Notes under the pieces: generated by a model
Seen by the model: only the letters and a program-made list of their open reading frames with translations
Databases searched by the model: none
Told to the model about the DNA's origin: nothing
DNA from: Peptoniphilus sp. GNH
GTDB taxonomy: Bacteria; Bacillota; Clostridia; Tissierellales; Peptoniphilaceae
Assembly: GCA_021307325.1 (NCBI GenBank)
Contig: CP089931.1
Location: 1,140,979 to 1,204,978, forward strand
Reading direction: 5' to 3'
Length of the DNA: 64,000 nucleotides
Shown here: one piece after another, positions 35,988 through 44,885 of the stretch
How the letters are laid out: the number at the start of each line of letters is the position of its first letter
Numbering within the stretch: position 1 is the first letter of the stretch
Program-made: the position numbers and the translations under genes

Positions 35988-37742
35988 TCAACGTGCGTTG
36001 TCTTTTGCTTGGGAACATAATTTTTTATCCTCGTCTTTCTTGTAGGAGCACAATTTATCACTGTCATTGTCTTTGGCATTTTTTCTTTTATCTTTAAAGT
36101 TATTAGAATCTTGACTATCTTTAATTCCTGTTTTGAAGTAGAATGTCAGGTCATATGGATGAACTGTTCCGTCTTTGTCAATTCTTCCAACCACGACTTT
36201 ATCAACTATGCTTTCAAACACTGTTCTGTTAAATTCCTCTATAATTTCTCTATTTTCTAAGACCTTTTTAAATTGCTTTAGTCTTTCTTTAATAGAGTTT
36301 TCATCTTTGATAGTTAGCTCTAGTGTTTTCTTTTCATCAATTAATTCTTCTTTTTGTTTTGTAAGTTTTTTATACTTTTTAGCATAAACTTCTTCGTCTA
36401 TACTATCTTCTAAATGAAGATCAACTAACTTTCTTTCTTGACTAATGATTCTGCTTAATTGGTTTTCTAACTTTTTCAAATCTTTGACTAAAGTATTATC
36501 ATTTATTTCTTCTTCTACAATTTTTAAAAAGTCATCTATTACTGTTGAATCTGTGTGGCATAATTGTCTGTAGCTTTCAACAAAAGCTTTTTCTATTGCT
36601 GCTTCTTGTATTCCCTTTGAATGAGGACAATATTTTTTACCTTTTTTTGTTGACTTTACACATTGCCAATTATTTTTTTTATAAATTGAACTTGTATGCC
36701 AAGTTCTTCTTGAAAGTATATCTCCACAAAATCCACATTCCAGCATACTTGAAAAAGCGTATTGCCTTGATAGTTTTTCTCTCTTCCTATCCTTATTAGC
36801 AATTGTGTTTCTGTTTTGTGCTCTTCTGAGTCTAATCTCCTGTGCTTTTTCAAAATCTTCTTTTGATATAATTGGCTCGTGATGATTTTCAATTTGATAT
36901 TTATCAGATTCACCAAAGTTTGCTAGTCTTCTTTTTGTTATGGGATCAACTGTAAAAGTCTTTCCCATTAATATATCTCCAATATACTTTTCATTCTTAA
37001 TTATTCCTAACACTGTAGTATCAGACCATTTTGTTTTACCTCTAGGGGTAAGATATCCTTGTTCTTCTAGTTCCCTACCAATGACTGAACCACCATTACC
37101 CTCCAAATATCTCTTAAAGATATATCTAACAATTTTGGCTTCTTCTTCATTTATAGAGATGCTTTTTGTTGTAGGGTCATAATCATATCCAAGGCAACCT
37201 TGAAAACCAATAAGTTCTCCTTTTTCCATTTTCATTTTCAGTCCTTTTTTCACATGGGCTGAGGTATTTTCTACTTCTTGTTGAGCTACTGAACTTAATG
37301 TTGTTAATAGTAACTCTCCATCCATTGTCAAAGTATCTATATTTTCTTCTTCAAATACTACACCAACATTGTTTTCCTTTAATAGTCTTACATACTTTAA
37401 GGTATCTAATGCATTTCTAGCAAATCTTGATATAGATTTAGTAATTATCATGTCTATATCTCCATTTTGACAATCGCTAATTAGTCTCATGAAATCAGCT
37501 CTTTTAGTAGCAGTTGTCCCTGTGGTTGCTTCATCTGCGTATATGCCAGCCAAAGTCCAGTTCTTATTATTTTTTATTAGATTTGTATAATAATCAACTT
37601 GAGATTTATATGATTCAGGTTGGTCTTTACTATCTGTACTTAATCGACAATATGCTGCAACACGTTTTAAATCTAAATGTAGTGCATTTCTATTTCTTGC
37701 TCTTGTATTTGAAGCTTTTATTACTCTTGCTTTAGTATTCAT
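35988..37742 (-). CDS. Large serine recombinase (integrase/resolvase family)
   Basis: About 584 residues. N-terminal resolvase domain with the catalytic serine in AAYCRLSTDSKDQ (near residue 24) and [12 protein letters not shown]; recombinase domain (GCLGYDYDP...NEKYIGDILMGKTF); zinc-ribbon CGFCG...C...CPH; then a coiled coil (residues 430-520) and an unusual Lys/Asp/Cys-rich tail. ATG 37742 is preceded by AAGGAGG; the longer frame is rejected. It is probably the integrase of the element with the defence genes to its left or the mob genes to its right. Confidence 0.9.
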   Translation of the reverse strand: MNTKARVIKASNTRARNRNALHLDLKRVAAYCRLSTDSKDQPESYKSQVDYYTNLIKNNKNWTLAGIYADEATTGTTATKRADFMRLISDCQNGDIDMIITKSISRFARNALDTLKYVRLLKENNVGVVFEEENIDTLTMDGELLLTTLSSVAQQEVENTSAHVKKGLKMKMEKGELIGFQGCLGYDYDPTTKSISINEEEAKIVRYIFKRYLEGNGGSVIGRELEEQGYLTPRGKTKWSDTTVLGIIKNEKYIGDILMGKTFTVDPITKRRLANFGESDKYQIENHHEPIISKEDFEKAQEIRLRRAQNRNTIANKDRKREKLSRQYAFSSMLECGFCGDILSRRTWHTSSIYKKNNWQCVKSTKKGKKYCPHSKGIQEAAIEKAFVESYRQLCHTDSTVIDDFLKIVEEEINDNTLVKDLKKLENQLSRIISQERKLVDLHLEDSIDEEVYAKKYKKLTKQKEELIDEKKTLELTIKDENSIKERLKQFKKVLENREIIEEFNRTVFESIVDKVVVGRIDKDGTVHPYDLTFYFKTGIKDSQDSNNFKDKRKNAKDNDSDKLCSYKKDEDKKLCSQAKDNAR

Positions 37743-37796
37743 TTTACCTCCTTCCCATTTATATCTTTCTACAGTGTTATTATATCGCAAGAGCAA

Positions 37797-37934
37797 TTAC
37801 TTTCTATCCATCTTCTTATAATCATTTTCTATTCTATTTTTTATTTTTGCATATTCCTTATCATTAATTAATTTAAGCTCATAAAGTCTGCATAACATAG
37901 CAACTCTCATACTATAAATCTTTATTGCTTGCAT
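37797..37934 (-). CDS. 45-residue SHOCT-like small protein upstream of the recombinase
   Basis: Short gene MQAIKIYSMRVAMLCRLYEL...KYAKIKNRIENDYKKMDRK-like, from ATG 37934 with AGGAGGT 4-5 bases upstream and a stop at 37797. The pattern LYELKLINDKEYAKIKNRI matches the SHOCT short helical motif. It is 54 bases upstream of the recombinase on the same strand. A similar small gene precedes the recombinase triplet (54812-55021), so it may be a directionality or regulatory factor; inferred. Confidence 0.65.
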   Translation of the reverse strand: MQAIKIYSMRVAMLCRLYELKLINDKEYAKIKNRIENDYKKMDRK

Positions 37935-37945
37935 TTTAACCTCCT

Positions 37946-38161
37946 ATGTAAGTTAATTTTTTTACTTTGATAGATGGATTAAATTTGAAAAATACTAATC
38001 TCACCTAAGAAATTTAGAAATATTCACACTTCAAAGAATTTAGATTTTTATAGAAAGATGACAAAATACCACTCACTTTATAAAGTGAAATTCGCCTTCT
38101 TTGGTAACCAGATTTATATTTTTTTATAATATTTGAGTTTTATTTATTTATTAATTTGGAC
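37946..38161. other. Intergenic region upstream of the SHOCT-like gene
   Basis: Holds the probable promoter of the recombinase operon and a short inverted repeat TCACTTTATAAAGTGA at 38073-38088 that could be a binding site. No gene seen. Confidence 0.35.
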
Positions 38162-38200
38162 ATAAAAAGAGGACTTATGCTACTAGGCATAAATCCTCTA
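38162..38200 (-). terminator. Terminator of the tetR-rph-MATE operon
   Basis: Minus strand GAGGATTTATGC / GCATAAGTCCTC 12-base stem (one mismatch), 6-base loop, five T. About 145 bases beyond the MATE stop. Confidence 0.8.
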
Positions 38201-38344
38201 AAATGAAAGAAACTTTTTCGATTGTTATTTGTATTTAATTTTTTATTATAATTACTAATATCAAAAAGATCTGTAAATTTTTTCTATATAAGCATTAGAC
38301 CTAAAATAATACATAGTAATTTCCTCCAACTATTCAACCTGTTG

Positions 38345-39733
38345 CTAATTCATATAATGTATATTCCCTTCGTTTTTTAGTTCATTTTTTATTTTATAAA
38401 CAACAATAACAGCTAAAACAAATGACAAAATATCCGCTATTGGTTGGAGCAAATATATCCCAAACTTCCCATATAAATTAGTAAGTAAATATAAAAGAGG
38501 GATGTAGAAAATACCTTGCCTTGAAATCGAAATTATCAACGAACAAAAATATTTACCTATGTTTTGCATCAACATACTACTTATCGCATAATAGGCTAAC
38601 AATGGGATTGTTATACATTGCATTCTAAGTAGTTGCGCTCCTATAGAAATAACTTCACTATCTTTAGACATCGCAATAACAAAATGTTCCGAAAAAATAT
38701 ATAGCACCACTGCTGATATAATCAAAAATATAGTTCCAACAACAACTGTCAAATTAAATGCTGATCTAACTCTGCCATATTTTTTTGCACCATAATTCAT
38801 TGCACAAATAGGTTGAAACCCTTGCCCCCATCCAATCATAATCATATAAGCTATGGCAACTATTCTTGAACTAACGGTTAATGCTGCAATAATACTTTCC
38901 CCAAAGTTCGCTGCAACTCTATTCAATAAAATGAGAGAAACGCTTGTAATTACTTGCCTTGAAAAGTTAGGCATTCCTCCTACAAGAATATGGTATATGC
39001 GTTCTTTACTACATTTGACATTTTTCAAAGAAACAGGAATATTACCATTTCCTTTTGCCAACATAGTAAGTGAAATACAAGCAATTATTTGACCTGTCAA
39101 AGTTGCATATCCAGCTCCAACAAACCCGAACTTGAATATAAACATAAATACAGGATCAAGAATCATATTGCTAAACATTCCTAAAAGCAAACCTATCATT
39201 CCATCTTTTACATTTCCACAAAGTCGTAATTGATTATAAATAGTAATTGAATACAGACTAAATGGAACGCTTATTATAATCACCTTTATATACTGAGTAG
39301 TAAATTTAAATAAATTAACAGAAGCATTCCCACCAATGAACTTTGTCAAGTCTGATATAAAAATCCACGACAGTATAGCTATCAAAAATCCACTTATAAT
39401 AGAAAAGGCTATTCCTATAGAAGAAATAATTGTTGCCTCTTCTTCATCTTGTTCTCCAAGTTTTTTAGACATAATATTACCGCTACCATATCCAAACCAA
39501 AAACCAATAGCCTGAATAATACTCACGAAGCTAAAAACAATACCAATAGCGGCTGTCATCGATTTATCATTTAAAAGTCCGACAAAAAATGTGTCTGTCA
39601 AACTATAAATAACCATAATTAGCATACCAACAATTGTCGGAACAGACATTTTTACTATCAAAGGTAAAAGTGGTTCACTTAAAATCTTTTGCCTTCTCAA
39701 TTCTTTTTGATCTATTTGATTTTTTGATTTCAT
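38345..39733 (-). CDS. MATE-family multidrug efflux protein
   Basis: About 462 residues with twelve hydrophobic helices and two MatE repeats (LIVKMSVPTIVGMLIMVIYS near 25; MPNFSRQVITSVSLILLNRV near 255, with GQGFQPICAMNYGAKK in the second half). This is the NorM/VmrA-like type that expels cationic drugs using Na+ or H+. ATG 39733 is just after the rifampicin phosphotransferase stop, with AGGTTG upstream. Same operon as TetR and Rph, so probably drug-inducible. The longer frame starting at 39766 overlaps rph and has no site. Confidence 0.88.
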   Translation of the reverse strand: MKSKNQIDQKELRRQKILSEPLLPLIVKMSVPTIVGMLIMVIYSLTDTFFVGLLNDKSMTAAIGIVFSFVSIIQAIGFWFGYGSGNIMSKKLGEQDEEEATIISSIGIAFSIISGFLIAILSWIFISDLTKFIGGNASVNLFKFTTQYIKVIIISVPFSLYSITIYNQLRLCGNVKDGMIGLLLGMFSNMILDPVFMFIFKFGFVGAGYATLTGQIIACISLTMLAKGNGNIPVSLKNVKCSKERIYHILVGGMPNFSRQVITSVSLILLNRVAANFGESIIAALTVSSRIVAIAYMIMIGWGQGFQPICAMNYGAKKYGRVRSAFNLTVVVGTIFLIISAVVLYIFSEHFVIAMSKDSEVISIGAQLLRMQCITIPLLAYYAISSMLMQNIGKYFCSLIISISRQGIFYIPLLYLLTNLYGKFGIYLLQPIADILSFVLAVIVVYKIKNELKNEGNIHYMN

Positions 39734-39734
39734 A

Positions 39735-42209
39735 TCAGCAACCTTTGACCTCGCCGATATTACCATTTACTTGTATGGTATCTCCGTCTTTGAATTTGGT
39801 AGTTGCAAAACCAACTCCAAGAACTGCCGGTATATTATATTCTCTTGCAACAATTGCAGCATGGCTCAAAGCAGAACCTGTATCTGCCACAACAGCACTT
39901 GCCAGCTTAAATAATGGAGTCCATTCAGGATCTGTAAGATGACAAACTAATATATCTCCTTTTTTCATTTTATAAAATTCTTTGGGACTATTTATCAGGC
40001 ACACCTTTCCAACTGCAATACCAGTGCTTCCGCTTACTCCTTTTAAGACATCACCATCCGTTTTAAAAATCAATAACTTTGAAGCTTCCCATGCTTTCAC
40101 TGCTAAAGGAAATTTTTCGTTTCTCCTATTTATTTTTTCCTTATCTGATTCATTTAAATTACCTCTGTTAATTACTTCCAACAGTTCTTTATGAAAAAGA
40201 TTAGCCACTCCAGTTTCTATGTTTTCATCACCCAAGAGTATAAAGTTAATTCTTCTAACACACTTTCTCACATAATAAAATAGTGTTTCCCACAAATATT
40301 GACTTTCTTCACGAACCACATGAAAATATCTAAAATATTTTATCTGTTTTTCTACATCCTGATACTTTCTACCATAGATTTCCTTTACGCTCTCCATAAG
40401 CTTAGAAAAATCCTTTATATCGTTACTTTCATTACTATTTTCATTTAATATAGGTCGTAATATATTTATCAGCCTATCAGGATCCTCAAGAAATGTTTTT
40501 GCAGATAAACAATAACAATTATAATCAGATTTAAAACCATTATCTTTCATAAACTCATCTGATATATTCTTAAAATCATTATACTTTTTATATAATTCCT
40601 TAAAATTATCTCCGGAGATTATTGCTTTTTTTAAAGCTTCATTTTTTCTTATCTCACGAGCCATTTTATAGACATCATTTGTAACCACTGATGTTTTATT
40701 ATCTAAGTCCCAATAAAAATCAAATGATGAATAATTGCTATTTACTTTTTTTATTATTTTGGTAAATTTCTTGCTATTTAAAACTGATGGAAATAATGCA
40801 TATTTGAATCTATCATAAGCAAGCTTTTGCAAAAGAACATAACTTTCTTCTAAGAAATTTCCACACTCCGTTAATGTCATATTTTCAAAATTTAAGTGCT
40901 TGATTTCTTCTATTTCAACTTCATATATATTCATAAAATCTTTGCACTTCTTATAACAGAACTCAAAATCTTTCATGTTCTTTAAAATATTAAAAAATTT
41001 AAAAATATTCTTTCCAATTCGCTTTCCGTCATCAGAAAAAGTTTGTATACCATCATCATCTATAATTGGATTTCTTGGTAAAATAATTCCACCTTCTGAC
41101 AAAATGTTTACTTTCTGATCATTAATTGCCATCAAATAATCGAAATCAAGGACTCTATGTGCAAAAGGCATTTTTTCTAAAAAGAATGACATTACTTCTT
41201 GTGTATCCTTTTTGATTTTTTTACCCTTTATATACTTCTCTATTAAATCATTGTCAGTTATATCATTCTTGGAATTTTTTAATGTGGTAATCGCTCTCGC
41301 TTGTAAAATATAGACAATATCATTTTTGATAGCCCATTCAATATCCATAGGCATACCATAGTGTTTTTCAATCTCTAAACCGCACTTCATAAGTTCAAGT
41401 ATTTCTCTATCATTTAATGCACGAGTTTTTCTTTTATCAGAGTTTACCGATACTTCAACAGTTTCCTTATCCCCGTATATAATCTGAGTTTCCTTGCTTC
41501 CAATATTTACTTCGATTATATTTCCTGATTTGTCAATAATGTAGCTATCCGCTGTAACTCTTCCGCTTACAACGCTTTCTCCTAAGCCAAAGCTTGCATT
41601 TATTTGCATCTCATTTTCTTTTTTGTTTACTGGGTTTACAGTAAATAAAACTCCTGATTTTTCACTCTCTATCATTTCTTGAATAACAACTGCAATAGAA
41701 ACTGAAGTTTGATCATAACCTTGATGAAATCTATAGCTTACAGCTCTATTCCCCCAAAGTGAAGCATAACAATTACGCACCCCATTTAATACACTTTCAA
41801 TACCTTGAACATTTAAATAAGTTTCTTGTTGCCCTGCAAAACTGGCATCCGGTAAATCTTCTGCCGTTGCTGAAGAACGCACTGCAACTCTTGTATTATT
41901 TCCAAGATTAAAATATTTTTCTCTTATTGCATTTTCCAATTGCTCAGGAAATTTCCCAGACTTTATCTTTCCTCTAAAATGCTCAGCTTCATTTAGAAGT
42001 ATGTTTTCATCATCTGCTGATTTTTTAATTCCATTTTCAATGAGGCTATCAATAGCATTTACTTTTAAAAAATCTCTATATGCGTCTGCTGTTATAACAA
42101 AACCACTTGGAACATTTATTTTAGCCGAAGTCATTTCTCCAAGATTAGCTCCCTTACCTCCAACAATTAATACATCTTCCTTTTTTATCTCATTAAAATC
42201 CAGAATCAT
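39735..42209 (-). CDS. rph: Rifampicin phosphotransferase (Rph), PEP-synthase-like
   Basis: About 824 residues, matching the Rph family length. Domain order: ATP-grasp (residues 1-315) with GGKGANLGEMTSA, RVAVRSSATAEDLPDASFAG and DIEWAIKNDIVYILQAR; a divergent middle domain (about 330-745) as in the rifampicin-binding part; and the swivelling phosphohistidine domain with DTGSALSHAAIVARE near residue 780. PEP synthase lacks such a middle domain and has a C-terminal PEP barrel, absent here. Rph moves a phosphate from ATP to rifampicin. ATG 42209 follows GGAAGG; GTG 42218 is less likely. Drug target is inferred from architecture. Confidence 0.85.
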   Translation of the reverse strand: MILDFNEIKKEDVLIVGGKGANLGEMTSAKINVPSGFVITADAYRDFLKVNAIDSLIENGIKKSADDENILLNEAEHFRGKIKSGKFPEQLENAIREKYFNLGNNTRVAVRSSATAEDLPDASFAGQQETYLNVQGIESVLNGVRNCYASLWGNRAVSYRFHQGYDQTSVSIAVVIQEMIESEKSGVLFTVNPVNKKENEMQINASFGLGESVVSGRVTADSYIIDKSGNIIEVNIGSKETQIIYGDKETVEVSVNSDKRKTRALNDREILELMKCGLEIEKHYGMPMDIEWAIKNDIVYILQARAITTLKNSKNDITDNDLIEKYIKGKKIKKDTQEVMSFFLEKMPFAHRVLDFDYLMAINDQKVNILSEGGIILPRNPIIDDDGIQTFSDDGKRIGKNIFKFFNILKNMKDFEFCYKKCKDFMNIYEVEIEEIKHLNFENMTLTECGNFLEESYVLLQKLAYDRFKYALFPSVLNSKKFTKIIKKVNSNYSSFDFYWDLDNKTSVVTNDVYKMAREIRKNEALKKAIISGDNFKELYKKYNDFKNISDEFMKDNGFKSDYNCYCLSAKTFLEDPDRLINILRPILNENSNESNDIKDFSKLMESVKEIYGRKYQDVEKQIKYFRYFHVVREESQYLWETLFYYVRKCVRRINFILLGDENIETGVANLFHKELLEVINRGNLNESDKEKINRRNEKFPLAVKAWEASKLLIFKTDGDVLKGVSGSTGIAVGKVCLINSPKEFYKMKKGDILVCHLTDPEWTPLFKLASAVVADTGSALSHAAIVAREYNIPAVLGVGFATTKFKDGDTIQVNGNIGEVKGC

Positions 42210-42232
42210 TTCTATCACCTTCCTTTTTACAA

Positions 42233-42829
42233 TTAAATTTTTATATATTTAAAAACAATGCTTTGTATATAAATATTAAGTACTTCCTCAAATGTATCTT
42301 CATTAAAATGGAAATAATTTGAACATAGAACAAAGCTTCCAACAAAGGCATTTGATAAACCTTGCTTATCTACGCTTTTTACTACATTGTTTTTGTACCA
42401 ATAATCTATTAACCTATCCAAAAAATCCCCATATAGATTTTCTACTCTATTCACTTTCTTTGAATCTTGACTCGCAAATATTCTAAATGCCTCTTGATAA
42501 ATTTGCTGATTTCTAATTTTCTCAGTCATGTCTATTGAATACTTAAAAATTACCTCTGAAAGGAATTTTTTAGGATTCGTAAGTGAATTTGAAAATTCTT
42601 TTTCAATGTTCTCCAATTTTTGTATTGATCTATATGCCATTAAATCAATGACAAGAGATTCTTTATCTTTCCAAAAATTATAGAAACTCCCTTGAGCTAT
42701 TCCGACTCTTTTTGTCAATTCCGAAATGCTAAGTGATTTTGTCCCTTTCTCATGAAATAAATCAAGAGCTGTTTCCATAATACTTTCTTTGATTTTTATC
42801 TTTTCTTCTTCTGTAAATGCCTTTCCCAT
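42233..42829 (-). CDS. TetR-family transcriptional regulator of the rph-MATE operon
   Basis: 198 residues. The N-terminal helix-turn-helix includes IMETALDLFHEKGTKSLSIS and RVGIAQGSFYNFWKDKESL. The C-terminal ligand domain ends FNEDTFEEVLNIYIQSI. It is the first gene of the operon, 23 bases before rph. Two inverted repeats flank its promoter, so it should repress its own operon and release on binding a drug. Confidence 0.88.
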   Translation of the reverse strand: MGKAFTEEEKIKIKESIMETALDLFHEKGTKSLSISELTKRVGIAQGSFYNFWKDKESLVIDLMAYRSIQKLENIEKEFSNSLTNPKKFLSEVIFKYSIDMTEKIRNQQIYQEAFRIFASQDSKKVNRVENLYGDFLDRLIDYWYKNNVVKSVDKQGLSNAFVGSFVLCSNYFHFNEDTFEEVLNIYIQSIVFKYIKI

Positions 42830-42859
42830 ATTTTTATCCTCCGAGAGTGGTTTTTTTGT

Positions 42860-42887
42860 CTATGAATCTTATAATTTTTATTCATAG
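42860..42887. promoter_or_regulatory. Probable TetR operator 1
   Basis: Inverted repeat CTATGAAT (42860-42867) and ATTCATAG (42880-42887) with a 12-base spacer, just downstream of the -10 box of the tetR-rph promoter. Confidence 0.6.
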
Positions 42888-42889
42888 AT

Positions 42890-42918
42890 ATTGTAACTCT
42901 TCTTCCCATATATGTCAA
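42890..42918 (-). promoter_or_regulatory. Sigma-A promoter of tetR-rph-MATE
   Basis: Minus strand TTGACA (42913-42918), 17-base spacer, TACAAT (42890-42895). A near-perfect match, flanked by two inverted repeats. Confidence 0.8.
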
Positions 42919-42940
42919 TGAATATTATTTTTTATATTCA
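42919..42940. promoter_or_regulatory. Probable TetR operator 2
   Basis: Inverted repeat TGAATAT (42919-42925) and ATATTCA (42934-42940), directly upstream of the -35 box. It shares TGAAT...ATTCA with operator 1. Confidence 0.5.
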
Positions 42941-43076
42941 CAGATGGCTTAAAATTGAATACACCATTATAATTTGGTATAATATAGCTATAAATTCAAA
43001 ACTTGCTTAACGATTGATATCTAATTTATTCTTATGTAGCAAGCACAGTAAGTGTACGGACACTTACGAAAAAATT

Positions 43077-43113
43077 AATGGAGCATACCTTTACGGAATG
43101 CTCCATTTTTTTA
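43077..43113 (+). terminator. Terminator hairpin before the mobilization module
   Basis: AATGGAGCAT (43077-43086) pairs with ATGCTCCATT (43098-43107), loop ACCTTTACGGA, then T-run. The same hairpin's right half occurs at 55272-55297 next to the decayed mob copy. Confidence 0.75.
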
Positions 43114-43115
43114 TT

Positions 43116-43150
43116 TTTACCTTGTTAGGGAGAACCCTAAGACCCCGAAA
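43116..43150 (+). other. Candidate origin of transfer (oriT)
   Basis: TTAGGG-AGA-ACCCTAA inverted repeat (43125-43140) followed by GACCCC, just upstream of mobC. Conserved nearly base for base upstream of the decayed mobC copy at 55302-55335. Position before mobC/relaxase genes and a small inverted repeat with a GC run beside it are what an oriT nick region looks like. Confidence 0.5.
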
Positions 43151-43173
43151 TATATTTTATAAAGGAGAATAAA

Positions 43174-43479
43174 ATGGCAAATAGATTTAGAAATGAAAGA
43201 ATAGAAATAAAACTAACTAAAGAAGAAAAAGAAGTTTTTGAAAAGAAAATGAAACTTGTAAATTGCAAAACCATGTCCCACTTTCTTAGAAAATGTGTGT
43301 TAGAAAAAGAAATTTATGTAGTAGATTTAGAACCATTTAGGAATCTACAATGGTTACTTTCAAATGCAACAAATAACATAAATCAGATTGCAAAAGCAAC
43401 TAATACGACTGGTGTTATTTACAAAAATGAAATCGAATCAATTAATAAACAGATAGAAAAATTATCAAAAGAAATATGA
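43174..43479 (+). CDS. mobC: Mobilization protein MobC (relaxosome accessory)
   Basis: 101 residues. A basic N-terminal ribbon-helix-helix (MANRFRNERIEIKLTKEEKE) and a C-terminal MobC signature FRNLQWLLSNATNNINQIAK. It would bind oriT and help the relaxase nick DNA. AAGGAGA precedes the ATG. It lies 44 bases before the relaxase and directly downstream of the oriT-like repeat. A decayed second copy is at 55359-55610. Confidence 0.9.
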   Translation: MANRFRNERIEIKLTKEEKEVFEKKMKLVNCKTMSHFLRKCVLEKEIYVVDLEPFRNLQWLLSNATNNINQIAKATNTTGVIYKNEIESINKQIEKLSKEI

Positions 43480-43522
43480 CAGATTCATTCCCTACTTCTT
43501 AATAAATCAAAAGAAAGTTCTG

Positions 43523-44863
43523 GTGATTAGTATTGCAATTACAAAAATACATCCTATAAAATCAACTCTTAATTTGGTAATAGACTATATAACTAAGAGT
43601 GAAAAAACTGATGAAAAAGTCTTGGTATCTTCATTCAAATGTCATCCATCTACTGCACATATTCAATTTATTAAAACACGAGAAGATAATGATACTAAAG
43701 GTACAGTTTTGGCTAGGCATTTAATCCAATCTTTTCTACCAGGAGAGGTTGATCCTATAAAAGCTCACGAAATTGGAATGGAATTATGTAAGAAAATTTT
43801 AAAGGAAGATTATGAATTTGTTCTTGCAACCCATATAGATAGAGGGCATATCCACAACCATATAATCTTTAATAATGTTAATTACAAGACTGGTAAATGC
43901 TATCAATCTAACAAAAAATCTTACCACAAAATTAGGTATCAAAGTGATGAATTATGTAAAGAAAATAAGCTCTCAGTCATTGATGAATATTATGAAGCTT
44001 ACAAAAGAAAATATAAAACTGCTGGTAAGTCTTGGTACGAATATGACCAAAACAAGAAAGGAAATTCTTGGAAAGCTAAACTACAATTTGATATAGATAG
44101 AATGATTAATAAGTCTAAATCGTGGGAAGAATTTTTAGAAAATATGGAATCTCTTGATTATGAAATTAAGTTTGGTAAACACATTGCTTTTCGACATAAA
44201 GATAAGCAAAGATTTACAAGAGCAAAGACTATCGGAGAAGATTATACCGAAGAAAGATTAAAAGAACGAATTGCAGAAAGAGAGTTTATCAATACTCCCA
44301 CCGTCAAAAAACGCATCGGCAATGTTATTGACATGAACACCAATGCAAAGGTAAAGGAAAGCAAAGGCTATGAATACTGGGCGACGAAACATAATCTGAA
44401 TACAATGGCAGAATCCGTTATCTTTATCAGAGAACATGGCATAAAATCTGTCCAGCAACTTGATGAATTTATTCAAAAAACTGCTGATGAAAGACAAAAT
44501 TTGCAGGATAAAATCAAGGCGATTGATAAGAAAATGGAACAGTTATCCACTACAATGGAGCAAGTTCATATTGTCAAAAAATATCGTGCCTATTACAAGG
44601 AATATAAGGTGAATCCGTCTGATAGGGCATTTTTCGAGGAATATAAAGCTCAGATTACCCCCTATGAAAATGCTCTTTCTGAACTTAAAACGACTTATTC
44701 CAAACTCCCAAATTCAAAGGATATTTTAGCTAATCTTGATAAATTACAAGATAAAAAGAATACCCTTATGCAAGAGTATTCTTCTACAAAACCTACAATG
44801 GACGAGCTTTATCAAATACGAAAGAACTATGGAATTTATATGGGTAAGGAGATGGAGAGATAG
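43523..44863 (+). CDS. Relaxase, MobA/VirD2-like
   Basis: 446 residues. The nuclease domain has HIDRGHIHNHIIFN (the HxDxxHxHxH metal site, near residue 117) and the active Tyr region near the start (IDYITKSEKTD). The C-terminal part is a long coiled coil (residues 320-430). GTG 43523 fits the family N-terminus (ITKIHPIKSTLNLVIDYI). Base composition changes near 44300: the last 190 codons are richer in G+C than the first 250, suggesting a recombinant gene. It would nick at oriT and pilot DNA transfer with help from a conjugative element. Confidence 0.9.
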   Translation: MISIAITKIHPIKSTLNLVIDYITKSEKTDEKVLVSSFKCHPSTAHIQFIKTREDNDTKGTVLARHLIQSFLPGEVDPIKAHEIGMELCKKILKEDYEFVLATHIDRGHIHNHIIFNNVNYKTGKCYQSNKKSYHKIRYQSDELCKENKLSVIDEYYEAYKRKYKTAGKSWYEYDQNKKGNSWKAKLQFDIDRMINKSKSWEEFLENMESLDYEIKFGKHIAFRHKDKQRFTRAKTIGEDYTEERLKERIAEREFINTPTVKKRIGNVIDMNTNAKVKESKGYEYWATKHNLNTMAESVIFIREHGIKSVQQLDEFIQKTADERQNLQDKIKAIDKKMEQLSTTMEQVHIVKKYRAYYKEYKVNPSDRAFFEEYKAQITPYENALSELKTTYSKLPNSKDILANLDKLQDKKNTLMQEYSSTKPTMDELYQIRKNYGIYMGKEMER

Positions 44864-44885
44864 TTTCCTATATTCTCTTCTCCCC

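Noticed and set aside
35820-35990. Coding continuation or ncRNA in the GC-richer gap left of the large recombinase
   Set aside because: A frame without stop runs across it, but it has no start support and collides with the start of the two-gene module; no RNA fold stands out.
39735-42209. PEP synthase or pyruvate phosphate dikinase
   Set aside because: The ATP-grasp and phosphohistidine domains match, but there is no C-terminal PEP-binding barrel and the middle domain is Rph-like; the operon has TetR and MATE.
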